Part shown: piece after piece, positions 1 to 6,282 of the stretch | How positions within the stretch are numbered: the stretch's first letter is position 1 | Layout of the letters: each line of letters opens with the position of its first letter | DNA from: a bacterium | GTDB lineage: Bacteria > UBP18 > UBA7526 | Direction: 5' to 3' | DNA length: 10,556 nucleotides | Assembly: GCA_030616365.1 (NCBI GenBank) | Contig: JAUWXM010000037.1 | Coordinates: 1-10,556 of the forward strand | Program-made: the position numbers and the translations under genes | The notes under the pieces: model-generated | The model's database searches: none | What the model was told of the DNA's origin: nothing | Seen by the model: the letters and a program-made list of their open reading frames with translations, nothing else

Positions 1-35
1 ACTGGTTCACTGGCTAACTGGTTCACTGGCTAACT
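1..35. repeat. Short tandem repeat upstream of glmU (8-nt units, 16-nt period)
   Basis: A 16-nt unit occurs twice perfectly (1-16 and 17-32) and begins a third time at 33-35. It can also be read as alternating 8-mers GGTTCACT and GGCTAACT at 4-11, 12-19, 20-27 and 28-35. It ends 5 nt before the glmU Shine-Dalgarno sequence. It may continue, or have an inverted partner arm, to the left of the window. Confidence 0.85.
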
Positions 36-50
36 ATCTTGGAGGATTTG

Positions 51-1457
51 ATGAAGAATATTGTGGCCATCGTCCTGGCCGCGGGCGAGGGGACGAGAAT
101 GAAGTCCAGATTGCCCAAGGTCTTGCACCAGGTCTGTGGCAGGCCTATGATAAAACATACCATTGATCGCTTGGAAGAATTGAATATAGATAAGAAGATA
201 GTTATTATTGGGTATAACGGAAGTTTAGTTAAAGAGACCTTGGATAAAAAGGTAGATTACATCTGGCAGAAGGAGCAGCTGGGTACCGGCCATGCTCTGG
301 CCCAATGCAGAGAAGCCCTCACTAAATTCAAAGGGGACCTTCTGGTCTTAAGCGGGGACACCCCGCTCTTAACAACCCAGACCCTGAAGGGACTGATCGA
401 GACCCATAGAGAGAAGGAGGCCCTGGCCACCATCCTTACCACCATCTTGAAGCCTCCTACAGGATATGGAAGGGTCATCAGGCATGGGGATGGAACCATC
501 CGTAAGATAGTGGAGGAGGAGGATGCTACAATAATCGAACTGGCCAATGAGGAGGTGAATGCCGGGACCTACTGCTTTAAGAAGGAAGCTATCTTCCAGG
601 CCTTAGAGAAGATAAGACCGAAGAACGTCCAGGAGGAGTATTACTTAACAGATGCCATAGAGGTCTTGACCAAGAAAGGCCATAAGGTCGAGGTCTATAC
701 TACGGATGAATCAGATGAGATCATCGGGATCAACTCTCGGAAGGATCTTGCTCTGGCCAATAGGATCATGAGGGAGCACATCCTGGATAGGCTCATGCTC
801 AATGGGGTGACCATCGTTGATCCTCTGACCACCACCATTGACCAGGAGGTAGAGATCGGTCGGGATACCATAATCTATCCCTTCACCATAATTGAGGGGA
901 AGAGTAGAATTGGAAAGGATTGTATCATCGGCCCCGCGGTCCAGATAAGGGAGAGTAAGATAGCCAATAAGGTTGAGATCAAGAACTCATCCGTTCAGAA
1001 TAGTATCATAGAATCAGAGGCCAGGATCGGCCCCTATGCCCACCTGCGGCCAAAGAGCAGGATCGGAAAGAGAGCCAAGATCGGAAACTTCGTAGAGATA
1101 AAGAAGTCCAGCATTGGGAAAGAGTCCAAGGTGGCCCACATGTCCTACATCGGGGATGCTACTTTAGGGGATGAGATCAATATCGGGGCGGGGACCATCA
1201 CCTGTAACTACGATGGCTTCAAGAAGTATCCCACCACGATTTCTAATGGAGTATTTGTGGGAAGCAATACCAACTTCATTGCTCCAGTCAAAATTGGAAA
1301 GGGGGCGGTGATCGGAGCCGGCTCTACCATTACTGAGGATGTCCCTCCCTATGCCTTGGCCATTGCTCGGGGAAGGCAGAAGAACATTAAGGGCTGGGCA
1401 AAGAAAGAAACGCAAAAGCGCAAAAAACTCGCCAAAAGCGCAAAAAGAGTTAGTTAA
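51..1457 (+). CDS. glmU: Bifunctional UDP-N-acetylglucosamine pyrophosphorylase / glucosamine-1-phosphate N-acetyltransferase
   Basis: Cytoplasmic enzyme for the last two steps of UDP-GlcNAc synthesis: acetylation of glucosamine-1-P, then uridylyl transfer releasing PPi. It feeds peptidoglycan and, where present, lipid A. The N-terminal half has the nucleotidyltransferase signature LAAGEGTRM (residues 9-17) with Lys23, then GTGHAL and SGDTPLL. The C-terminal half is a left-handed beta helix of hexapeptide repeats, with acetyltransferase motifs around H363 (VAHMSYIGD) and NIGAGTITCNYDG. H363 matches the catalytic His of the E. coli enzyme. The length, 468 aa, is slightly above the usual 455-460. 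ATG at 51 is chosen over an in-frame TTG at 39 because GGAGG (41-45) sits 5 nt upstream and the N-terminus then matches the family. The last ~15 residues are Lys/Arg/Ala-rich and are encoded by one arm of the intergenic repeat at 1411-1498. First gene of the glmU-prs-rplY-pth block. Confidence 0.97.
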   Translation: MKNIVAIVLAAGEGTRMKSRLPKVLHQVCGRPMIKHTIDRLEELNIDKKIVIIGYNGSLVKETLDKKVDYIWQKEQLGTGHALAQCREALTKFKGDLLVLSGDTPLLTTQTLKGLIETHREKEALATILTTILKPPTGYGRVIRHGDGTIRKIVEEEDATIIELANEEVNAGTYCFKKEAIFQALEKIRPKNVQEEYYLTDAIEVLTKKGHKVEVYTTDESDEIIGINSRKDLALANRIMREHILDRLMLNGVTIVDPLTTTIDQEVEIGRDTIIYPFTIIEGKSRIGKDCIIGPAVQIRESKIANKVEIKNSSVQNSIIESEARIGPYAHLRPKSRIGKRAKIGNFVEIKKSSIGKESKVAHMSYIGDATLGDEINIGAGTITCNYDGFKKYPTTISNGVFVGSNTNFIAPVKIGKGAVIGAGSTITEDVPPYALAIARGRQKNIKGWAKKETQKRKKLAKSAKRVS

Positions 1458-1498
1458 ATTTAGCGGTCTTTGCGGACTTTTAGCGTCTTGGCGGTTGC
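1411..1498. repeat. Inverted array of CGCAAAA-type units (element A), spanning the glmU 3' end and the prs leader
   Basis: The left arm has CGC-A-rich units starting at 1411, 1419, 1430 and 1439 (spacings 8, 11, 9). The right arm has inverted units GCGG/GCGT at about 1463, 1472, 1483 and 1491 (spacings 9, 11, 8), a mirror image. It can fold as a long imperfect hairpin whose right foot abuts the prs Shine-Dalgarno sequence. A related element lies at 8241-8315: 1410-1426 is identical to 8240-8256, and 1479-1502 is identical to 8296-8319. The left arm is inside glmU coding sequence. Confidence 0.85.
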
Positions 1499-1513
1499 AA
1501 GGAGGAAGAAGAA

Positions 1514-2443
1514 ATGAAAAACAAGTTGAAGGTCTTTACGGGGAATGCCAATCCAGAACTGGCAAAGGAGATCTGCAAGTATCTTAAGATTCCTTTAGGG
1601 AAGGCAGAGGTGACTCAGTTCCCGGACGGGGAAACCTATGTCAAGATATTAGAGAATATAAGGGGAAAGGATATCTTCATTCTTCAGCCCACCTGTCCCC
1701 CGGTGAATAAGAATCTGATGGAGCTATTGCTCTTGATTGATGCCGCCCAGAGGGCATCTGCAGAGAGGATCACTGCTGTTCTACCCTACTATGGATATGC
1801 CCGGCAGGATAGGAAGGTGGAGCCCCGAGTCTCCATCGCGGCCAAACTGGTGGCCAACCTCATCGCCCGCTCTGGGGCCCATAGGATGCTTACCATGGAC
1901 CTGCATGCTGCCCAGATACAGTCATTCTTCGATATCCCGGTGGATCATCTCTTCGCTACCCCAAGCATCTGCAGATATCTCAAGAAGAAGGGGTTCATTG
2001 TTGTGGCTCCAGATGCTGGTGGGGTAGCTAGGGCGAGGTTCTATGCCAAGCGGTTGAGAGCTCCTTTAGCCATCATTGATAAACGGAGGGATCGATCGGG
2101 GAGGACGACAGTGATGAATGTCATTGGTGAAGTAAAGAATAAGAACCTGGTCATTGTCGATGATATTATAGATACTGCGGGAACCTTAATACAGGCAGTA
2201 AGGGCCTTGAAGGATGAGGGAGCAAGGGAGATCTCTGCTGCCTGCACCCATGCGGTCTTTTCTCCTCCAGCAATAGAGATATTAAAGGAGAAGGTAATTA
2301 AGGAAGTGATAATCACTGATACCATTCCCCTGCCAAAGGAGAAGAGGCTCAAGAAGATAAAGGTTATATCTGTTGCTCCTCTCTTAGGAGAGGCGATAAA
2401 GAGGATCTATAAGGGAGAGTCAGTGAGCTCCCTCTTTGACTAA
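1514..2443 (+). CDS. prs: Ribose-phosphate pyrophosphokinase (PRPP synthetase, class I)
   Basis: Makes phosphoribosyl pyrophosphate from ribose-5-phosphate and ATP in the cytoplasm, for purine, pyrimidine, NAD, His and Trp synthesis. At 309 aa it is close to the usual length of about 315. Visible motifs are FPDGE near residue 37; PYYGYARQDRK; DLHAAQIQ with H131, the position of the conserved His of the E. coli enzyme; PDAGGVARAR; the flexible catalytic loop IDKRRDRSG; and the PRPP-binding loop VDDIIDTAGT (D216-T224). Similarity to class I enzymes runs end to end with no visible gap. The start ATG follows AAGGAGG (1499-1505) at good spacing. It sits directly after glmU, as in Bacillus. The leader is largely the right arm of the inverted array at 1411-1498, so translation could be affected by its folding (inference). 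Confidence 0.97.
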   Translation: MKNKLKVFTGNANPELAKEICKYLKIPLGKAEVTQFPDGETYVKILENIRGKDIFILQPTCPPVNKNLMELLLLIDAAQRASAERITAVLPYYGYARQDRKVEPRVSIAAKLVANLIARSGAHRMLTMDLHAAQIQSFFDIPVDHLFATPSICRYLKKKGFIVVAPDAGGVARARFYAKRLRAPLAIIDKRRDRSGRTTVMNVIGEVKNKNLVIVDDIIDTAGTLIQAVRALKDEGAREISAACTHAVFSPPAIEILKEKVIKEVIITDTIPLPKEKRLKKIKVISVAPLLGEAIKRIYKGESVSSLFD

Positions 2444-2460
2444 GCACAGATAGATTTGTA

Positions 2461-2571
2461 TAAGTTAATAACGGTTAAAAACAGTTAAAAACAGTTAAAA
2501 TCGGTTACATTTACATTAAAGAAGGTAACTGATGTTAACCGCTGTTACCCGATAGTAACCGATATTAACCG
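2461..2571. repeat. Inverted array of 10-nt GGTTAANANC units between prs and rplY
   Basis: The left arm is a strict 10-nt ladder: blocks starting 2471, 2481, 2491 and 2501 read ACGGTTAAAA, ACAGTTAAAA, ACAGTTAAAA, TCGGTTACAT, with a weaker block at 2461. The right arm, from about 2524, has the inverted unit in blocks starting 2531, 2541, 2551 and 2561 (GATGTTAACC, GCTGTTACCC, GATAGTAACC, GATATTAACC). The two arms are separated by about 14 nt and end just before the rplY Shine-Dalgarno sequence. There is no U-run as in a classical terminator. Confidence 0.88.
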
Positions 2572-2582
2572 AGAGGGAAAGA

Positions 2583-3341
2583 ATGGAGAAAGTAAACTTA
2601 GAGGCCGAGATTAGGGAGAAGACGGGGAAGGGCTCCTCGGGAAGGCTGAGGAGAACCGGCTACATCCCGGCCATACTCTATGGAGGAAAAGAGGAAGCCC
2701 AATCCCTGGTTGTAAATACTAAGGACCTGGAGAGAGCCCTCTCTTCTGAAGCGGGGGAGAATGTCATCATATCTTTAAAGGTGGGAGATAAGACAAGGAC
2801 GGTCATTGTAAAGGACCTGCAGACCGATCCTGTGAGGGGAGATTTTCTTCATGTCGACCTCTGCCAGATATCCCTGAGAGAGAAGTTGAAAGCCTCGGTT
2901 CCTATTGAGGTGAGGGGAGAGGCCCCCGGAGTGAAAGAGGGAGGGATATTGCAGCATCGATTGAGGGAGATAGAGGTGGAGTGCCTTCCCACTGAGATTC
3001 CGGAGTTCATTCCTGTGGATGTCTCAGGATTAGGGATCGGGGACTCTCTGCACGTCAAGGATTTGAGGGTAATCGGTGATATCAAGATATTGGTAGATGG
3101 AGAGGAGTCGGTAGTCTCCATTGTACCTCCTACAATAGAAGAGGTGGCTCCACCCACCCCAGAGGAGGTGGTGGCCGAGCCAGAGGTGATCGGAGAGGAG
3201 AAGGAGGTGCCACCAGAGGAGGCAGAGGAAGCAGAGAAGAAACCAGCTCCGCCTCCTAAGGGAGTAGAAGAGGCCAAACCTCCTGTTAAGGAAGAGAAGA
3301 AGCCGGAGAAAGTTCCGAAGGCAGAAGAAAAGAAGAAATGA
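2583..3341 (+). CDS. rplY: 50S ribosomal protein L25 / general stress protein Ctc (TL5 type) with long charged tail
   Basis: Binds 5S rRNA in the large ribosomal subunit. Residues 1 to about 92 form the L25 domain (start VNLEAEIREKTGKGSSGRLR, then GYIPAILYGG). Residues ~93-183 match the beta-rich C-terminal domain of the longer TL5/CTC type (HVDLCQIS, VPIEVRGEAPGVKEGGIL, then CLPTEIPEFIPVDVSGLGIGDSL). Residues ~184-252 are low complexity, first Glu/Pro/Val-rich, then Lys/Pro/Glu-rich, with no predicted fold. The total of 252 aa is longer than the roughly 185-220 of most TL5/CTC proteins. The ATG follows AGAGGG about 5 nt upstream. The TGA stop overlaps the pth start in ATGA (3338-3341), which implies translational coupling. 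The rplY-pth pairing matches ctc-pth in Bacillus. Confidence 0.95.
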   Translation: MEKVNLEAEIREKTGKGSSGRLRRTGYIPAILYGGKEEAQSLVVNTKDLERALSSEAGENVIISLKVGDKTRTVIVKDLQTDPVRGDFLHVDLCQISLREKLKASVPIEVRGEAPGVKEGGILQHRLREIEVECLPTEIPEFIPVDVSGLGIGDSLHVKDLRVIGDIKILVDGEESVVSIVPPTIEEVAPPTPEEVVAEPEVIGEEKEVPPEEAEEAEKKPAPPPKGVEEAKPPVKEEKKPEKVPKAEEKKK

Positions 3342-3898
3342 TCCTCTTCCTCGGTCTGGGAAATCCGGGAAAGAGATATCAGAAGAGTCGCCACAACTTG
3401 GGCTTCTGCGTCCTCCATTCTCTGGCCAAGAGACTAAAGGTCGACATAAAGACCAAGAGATATAAATCCTTTATGGGAAGAGGAAGGATAGGAAAGAAAA
3501 GGATCGTTCTTGCCCAACCCTTAACCTTTATGAATAACTCTGGAGTGGCAGCGGCCTCCTTAGTTAGAGGCCTGAAGATTTCTTTGAAGAATCTGGTCGT
3601 TGTCTGTGATGATATCGACCTTCCTGTAGGGAAGATTAGAATAAGAAAAAAGGGAAGTTCTGGGGGGCATAAAGGACTGGAATCTATAATTCAATATTTA
3701 AAAAGTAATGAATTCCCTCGCTTGCGCTTGGGAATTGGAAAGCCTCCCCAAGAGATGGATCCCAAAGAGTATGTCCTTAAAAATTTTACCAAAGAAGAAA
3801 ATTTATTAGTTAAAAAAGCAATTGATAAAGCAAGAGATGCTTTAATTCTTCTGGTAAAAGATGGTATTGTTCCTGCTATGAATAAATATAATGCTTAA
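3338..3898 (+). CDS. pth: Peptidyl-tRNA hydrolase (Pth family)
   Basis: Releases tRNA from peptidyl-tRNAs that drop off the ribosome, in the cytoplasm. The family core is intact: GLGNPG (residues 6-11, N9), RHNLGF with catalytic H19, QPLTFMNNSG with N67, CDDIDLPVG with D92, and SSGGHKGLESI. The last motif carries Lys112 where E. coli has Asn114; Lys here is a known variant. At 186 aa it is of normal length. The start overlaps the rplY stop by 4 nt, so it is probably translated by coupling. From about 3680 to the end the DNA becomes clearly AT-richer (AAA, TTA, ATT, GAA codons) than the 5' half or the neighbours, although the protein stays Pth-like. The gene ends directly at the inverted array at 3897-3990. 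Confidence 0.96.
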   Translation: MILFLGLGNPGKRYQKSRHNLGFCVLHSLAKRLKVDIKTKRYKSFMGRGRIGKKRIVLAQPLTFMNNSGVAAASLVRGLKISLKNLVVVCDDIDLPVGKIRIRKKGSSGGHKGLESIIQYLKSNEFPRLRLGIGKPPQEMDPKEYVLKNFTKEENLLVKKAIDKARDALILLVKDGIVPAMNKYNA

Positions 3899-3990
3899 AA
3901 GGCTTAACAGGGCATGAAAGGGCCTAAGAAGGCTAATAAGGGCTGCCTTTTTGAGCCCTTTGCGGCCTCTTCCGTCCTTTTTCTGTCTTT
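3897..3990. repeat. Inverted array of 10-nt GGCNNAANAR units between pth and hppA
   Basis: The left arm is on an exact 10-nt grid: blocks starting 3901, 3911, 3921 and 3931 read GGCTTAACAG, GGCATGAAAG, GGCCTAAGAA, GGCTAATAAG, and a fifth begins at 3941. The right arm has the inverted unit with CC near 3957, 3967 and 3977 and TC at 3987, again every 10 nt. The centre is near 3947. The T-rich right arm could act as a Rho-independent terminator for pth, but no simple stem plus U-run stands out. The remaining 3991-4022 is AT-rich and contains the hppA Shine-Dalgarno GGAG (4010-4013). Confidence 0.85.
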
Positions 3991-4022
3991 AATTATTAAT
4001 TCAAACCATGGAGTAAGATAAG

Positions 4023-6086
4023 ATGATCCCAATATTCGGTGATTTGACATCTTTAATAGCTGCCCTGGCCTGTGGGGTAGTAGGTCTCTTCTTCGTTTTT
4101 ATTCTTTCTCGAAGGATCCTGAGGAAGGATGCGGGCAGTGAGAGAATGAAGAAGATATCTCTCTCCATTCATGAAGGGGCCATGGCCTTCCTGTATCGAG
4201 AGTATAAGGCAATCGCTTTCTTTATCTTGGCCATCGCCATAATCCTCTTCTTCGCCGTGGCGAAGAAGACCGCTTTGGCCTTCTTAGTGGGCGCCTTCTT
4301 CTCCCTTCTGGCGGGCTACCTTGGGATGCAGATTGCCACCAAGTCTAATGCCCGTACTGCCCAGGGGGCGAAGAAGAGCTTTAACGAGGCGCTTTCCATC
4401 GCCTTTCCCGGAGGAGCGGTGATGGGCCTCTCTGTTGTCTCCCTTGGCCTATTGGGCCTTTCCCTGGTCTTCCTGCTCTTCATTGGTAAAGGAGAAATGG
4501 AATTATCAAATAGAATCATAGAGGCCACTCAACTCATCGTGGGGTTCTCCATGGGCGCTTCCCTGGTGGCATTATTCGCCAGGGTAGGAGGAGGAATCTT
4601 CACCAAGGCCGCAGATGTTGGTGCTGACTTGGTGGGGAAGGTGGAGAAAGGGATACCAGAAGACGATCCCCGAAATCCAGCGGTCATTGCCGATAATGTG
4701 GGCGACAATGTGGGAGATGTGGCGGGCATGGGCGCTGATCTATATGAGTCCTATGTGGGGGCCATCATCGCCTGCCTAATCATCGCGGCCGCAGCACTCA
4801 ATACCAAAGGGATGATGCTCGCTCTGCTATTGGCTGGCTGGGGAATCCTCGCTTCCATTATTGGAGTATTCTTCGTAAGAATGAAGGAGGGCCAGGATCC
4901 TCAGAGAGCACTGCGCAACGGTATGGTATCGAGCGCTCTGGCCTTGATCATTGGGGCCTTCATTCTAACTACCCATTGGTATAATGAATCCTGGAAAATA
5001 TTCAATACCTTTTTCAGTGTTTTAGCCGGTCTGGTGGCGGGCCTCGTTGTGGGATTCACTGCAGAGTACTTCACCTCGGGAAAAGAGGTGCGCCAGATCG
5101 CCCAGGCAACGACTACTGGTCCGGCAACCAACATCATTCAGGGGTTGGCGGTGGGGATGAGATCTACCGCTCTTCCTATGGTGGCCATTGGCCTGGCGAC
5201 CATTATCGCTTACTGGTTAGAAGGGATCTTCGGAGTCGCCTTATCTGCCATTGGGATGTTATCCATAACGGGCATGACCGTGGCGGTTGATGCCTATGGT
5301 CCTATTGCCGATAATGCGGCTGGGATAGCCGAGATGGCGGGAATGGGGCCAGAGGTTCGCAAAAGGGCGGAGAGACTGGATGCCGTGGGGAATACCACGG
5401 CTGCCATTGGAAAGGGATTCGCCATTGGCTCCGCTGCCCTGACCGCTCTTGCCCTCTTTGTTGCCTATTCCAAGACAGTGAACCTCACCCTGATTGACTG
5501 TCTCAAGGCCAAGGTGATTGCCGGCCTATTCATAGGGGGAATGGTTCCTTTCCTCTTCTGCTCAGCGACCATGCAGGCCGTGGGAAGGACAGCTCATAAG
5601 GTTGTGGAAGAGGTGAGGAGGCAGTTTAAGGAGATAAAGGGCCTCATGGAGGGGAAGGTGATGCCCGACTCTTACAAATGTGTGGATATTACTACCCGGG
5701 GTGCTCTAAGGGAGATGATCGTTCCCGGGATCATGGCGGTCATCATTCCCTTTATAATCGGTATTCTCTTGGGAGTGGAAACCCTGGGAGGGTTTCTAAT
5801 CGGTTCCTTAGTGACCGGTGTCCCCTTGGCCATTATGCTCGCCAATACTGGTGGTGCCTGGGACAACGCCAAGAAATATATTGAGGAAGGGAACTTAGGA
5901 GGGAAGGGCTCTCAGGTCCATAAGGACTCCATCATCGGGGATACGGTAGGCGATCCCTTCAAGGATACCGCAGGACCCTCTTTAAACATTCTATTGAAAC
6001 TTATGGCCATCGTCTCTCTTGTCTTCTCTTCCGTTATCCTATCTCTCAATAAGCATCTCATGGCATTGGTTGAAAGGATATTCTAA
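4023..6086 (+). CDS. hppA: Membrane-bound, K+-dependent cation-translocating pyrophosphatase (probably Na+-pumping)
   Basis: Integral membrane pump that hydrolyses pyrophosphate to move Na+ and/or H+ out of the cytoplasm. At 687 aa with about 16 hydrophobic segments it is typical of the family. Substrate and Mg-binding motifs are present: EDDPRNPAVIADNVGDNVGD (D214, D215, D224, D228, D232), then DVAGMGADLYESY; a second set near VDAYGPIADNAAGIAEMAG; and a C-terminal set GDTVGDPFKDTAGPS. GNTTAAIGKG places Ala460 and Gly463 where K+-independent enzymes have Lys and Thr, so K+ dependence is expected. Glu242 in DLYESY occupies the position seen in Na+-pumping and dual Na+/H+ members, not the shifted position of H+ pumps. 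The start ATG lies 9 nt after GGAG (4010-4013). Its neighbours produce PPi (GlmU) or serve growth; no co-transporter or regulator is adjacent. Confidence 0.96.
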   Translation: MIPIFGDLTSLIAALACGVVGLFFVFILSRRILRKDAGSERMKKISLSIHEGAMAFLYREYKAIAFFILAIAIILFFAVAKKTALAFLVGAFFSLLAGYLGMQIATKSNARTAQGAKKSFNEALSIAFPGGAVMGLSVVSLGLLGLSLVFLLFIGKGEMELSNRIIEATQLIVGFSMGASLVALFARVGGGIFTKAADVGADLVGKVEKGIPEDDPRNPAVIADNVGDNVGDVAGMGADLYESYVGAIIACLIIAAAALNTKGMMLALLLAGWGILASIIGVFFVRMKEGQDPQRALRNGMVSSALALIIGAFILTTHWYNESWKIFNTFFSVLAGLVAGLVVGFTAEYFTSGKEVRQIAQATTTGPATNIIQGLAVGMRSTALPMVAIGLATIIAYWLEGIFGVALSAIGMLSITGMTVAVDAYGPIADNAAGIAEMAGMGPEVRKRAERLDAVGNTTAAIGKGFAIGSAALTALALFVAYSKTVNLTLIDCLKAKVIAGLFIGGMVPFLFCSATMQAVGRTAHKVVEEVRRQFKEIKGLMEGKVMPDSYKCVDITTRGALREMIVPGIMAVIIPFIIGILLGVETLGGFLIGSLVTGVPLAIMLANTGGAWDNAKKYIEEGNLGGKGSQVHKDSIIGDTVGDPFKDTAGPSLNILLKLMAIVSLVFSSVILSLNKHLMALVERIF

Positions 6087-6106
6087 TCTCAAAAGTCAGG
6101 TCATTC

Positions 6107-6194
6107 GGTTAGGGTAACGAAGCCCGTATCGGTAACGTTTAAGGGTTAGGTAATAACGTAACCGTAACCGAAAGACGAAACGGGCATCCTAACC
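6107..6194. repeat. Nested inverted repeat (GGTTAGG / CGGTAACG) between hppA and ychF
   Basis: Three perfect complementary pairs are nested: 6107-6113 GGTTAGG with 6188-6194 CCTAACC; 6122-6127 GCCCGT with 6180-6185 ACGGGC; and 6130-6137 CGGTAACG with 6157-6164 CGTAACCG. Further related units (GGGTAACG near 6112, GGGTTAGG near 6143, a doubled CGTAAC at 6157) give the same short-unit look as the other gaps. Spacers are asymmetric, so the folded form would have internal loops. Confidence 0.8.
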
Positions 6195-6229
6195 ATAACC
6201 CATAGACGTAAACCTTTATCTGTTTTATC

Positions 6230-6249
6230 GGCCTTCTGGCCAATTTTTT
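6230..6249 (+). terminator. Possible weak intrinsic terminator after hppA
   Basis: A short GGCC-TTCT-GGCC hairpin (6230-6241) is followed by AA and six T (6244-6249). The stem is only 4 bp, so it may act weakly or not at all. The gap 6087-6282 otherwise holds the nested inverted repeat. Confidence 0.35.
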
Positions 6250-6282
6250 ATTGCTCCGCTCTTGCGGGACAGGGAGATTCTA

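Noticed and set aside
39..50. Upstream TTG start for glmU
   Set aside because: It would put the GGAGG ribosome binding site inside the gene and adds residues not seen in GlmU; ATG at 51 fits better.
2461..2571. CRISPR array
   Set aside because: Units are only 10 nt, contiguous, with no spacers, and they invert halfway; no cas genes are nearby.
2849..3418. Long open frame on the - strand opposite rplY and the start of pth
   Set aside because: It is the shadow of the Glu/Pro/Lys-rich rplY tail (Ser/Thr/Gly-rich product), has no recognisable domain, and lies against two well-supported genes.
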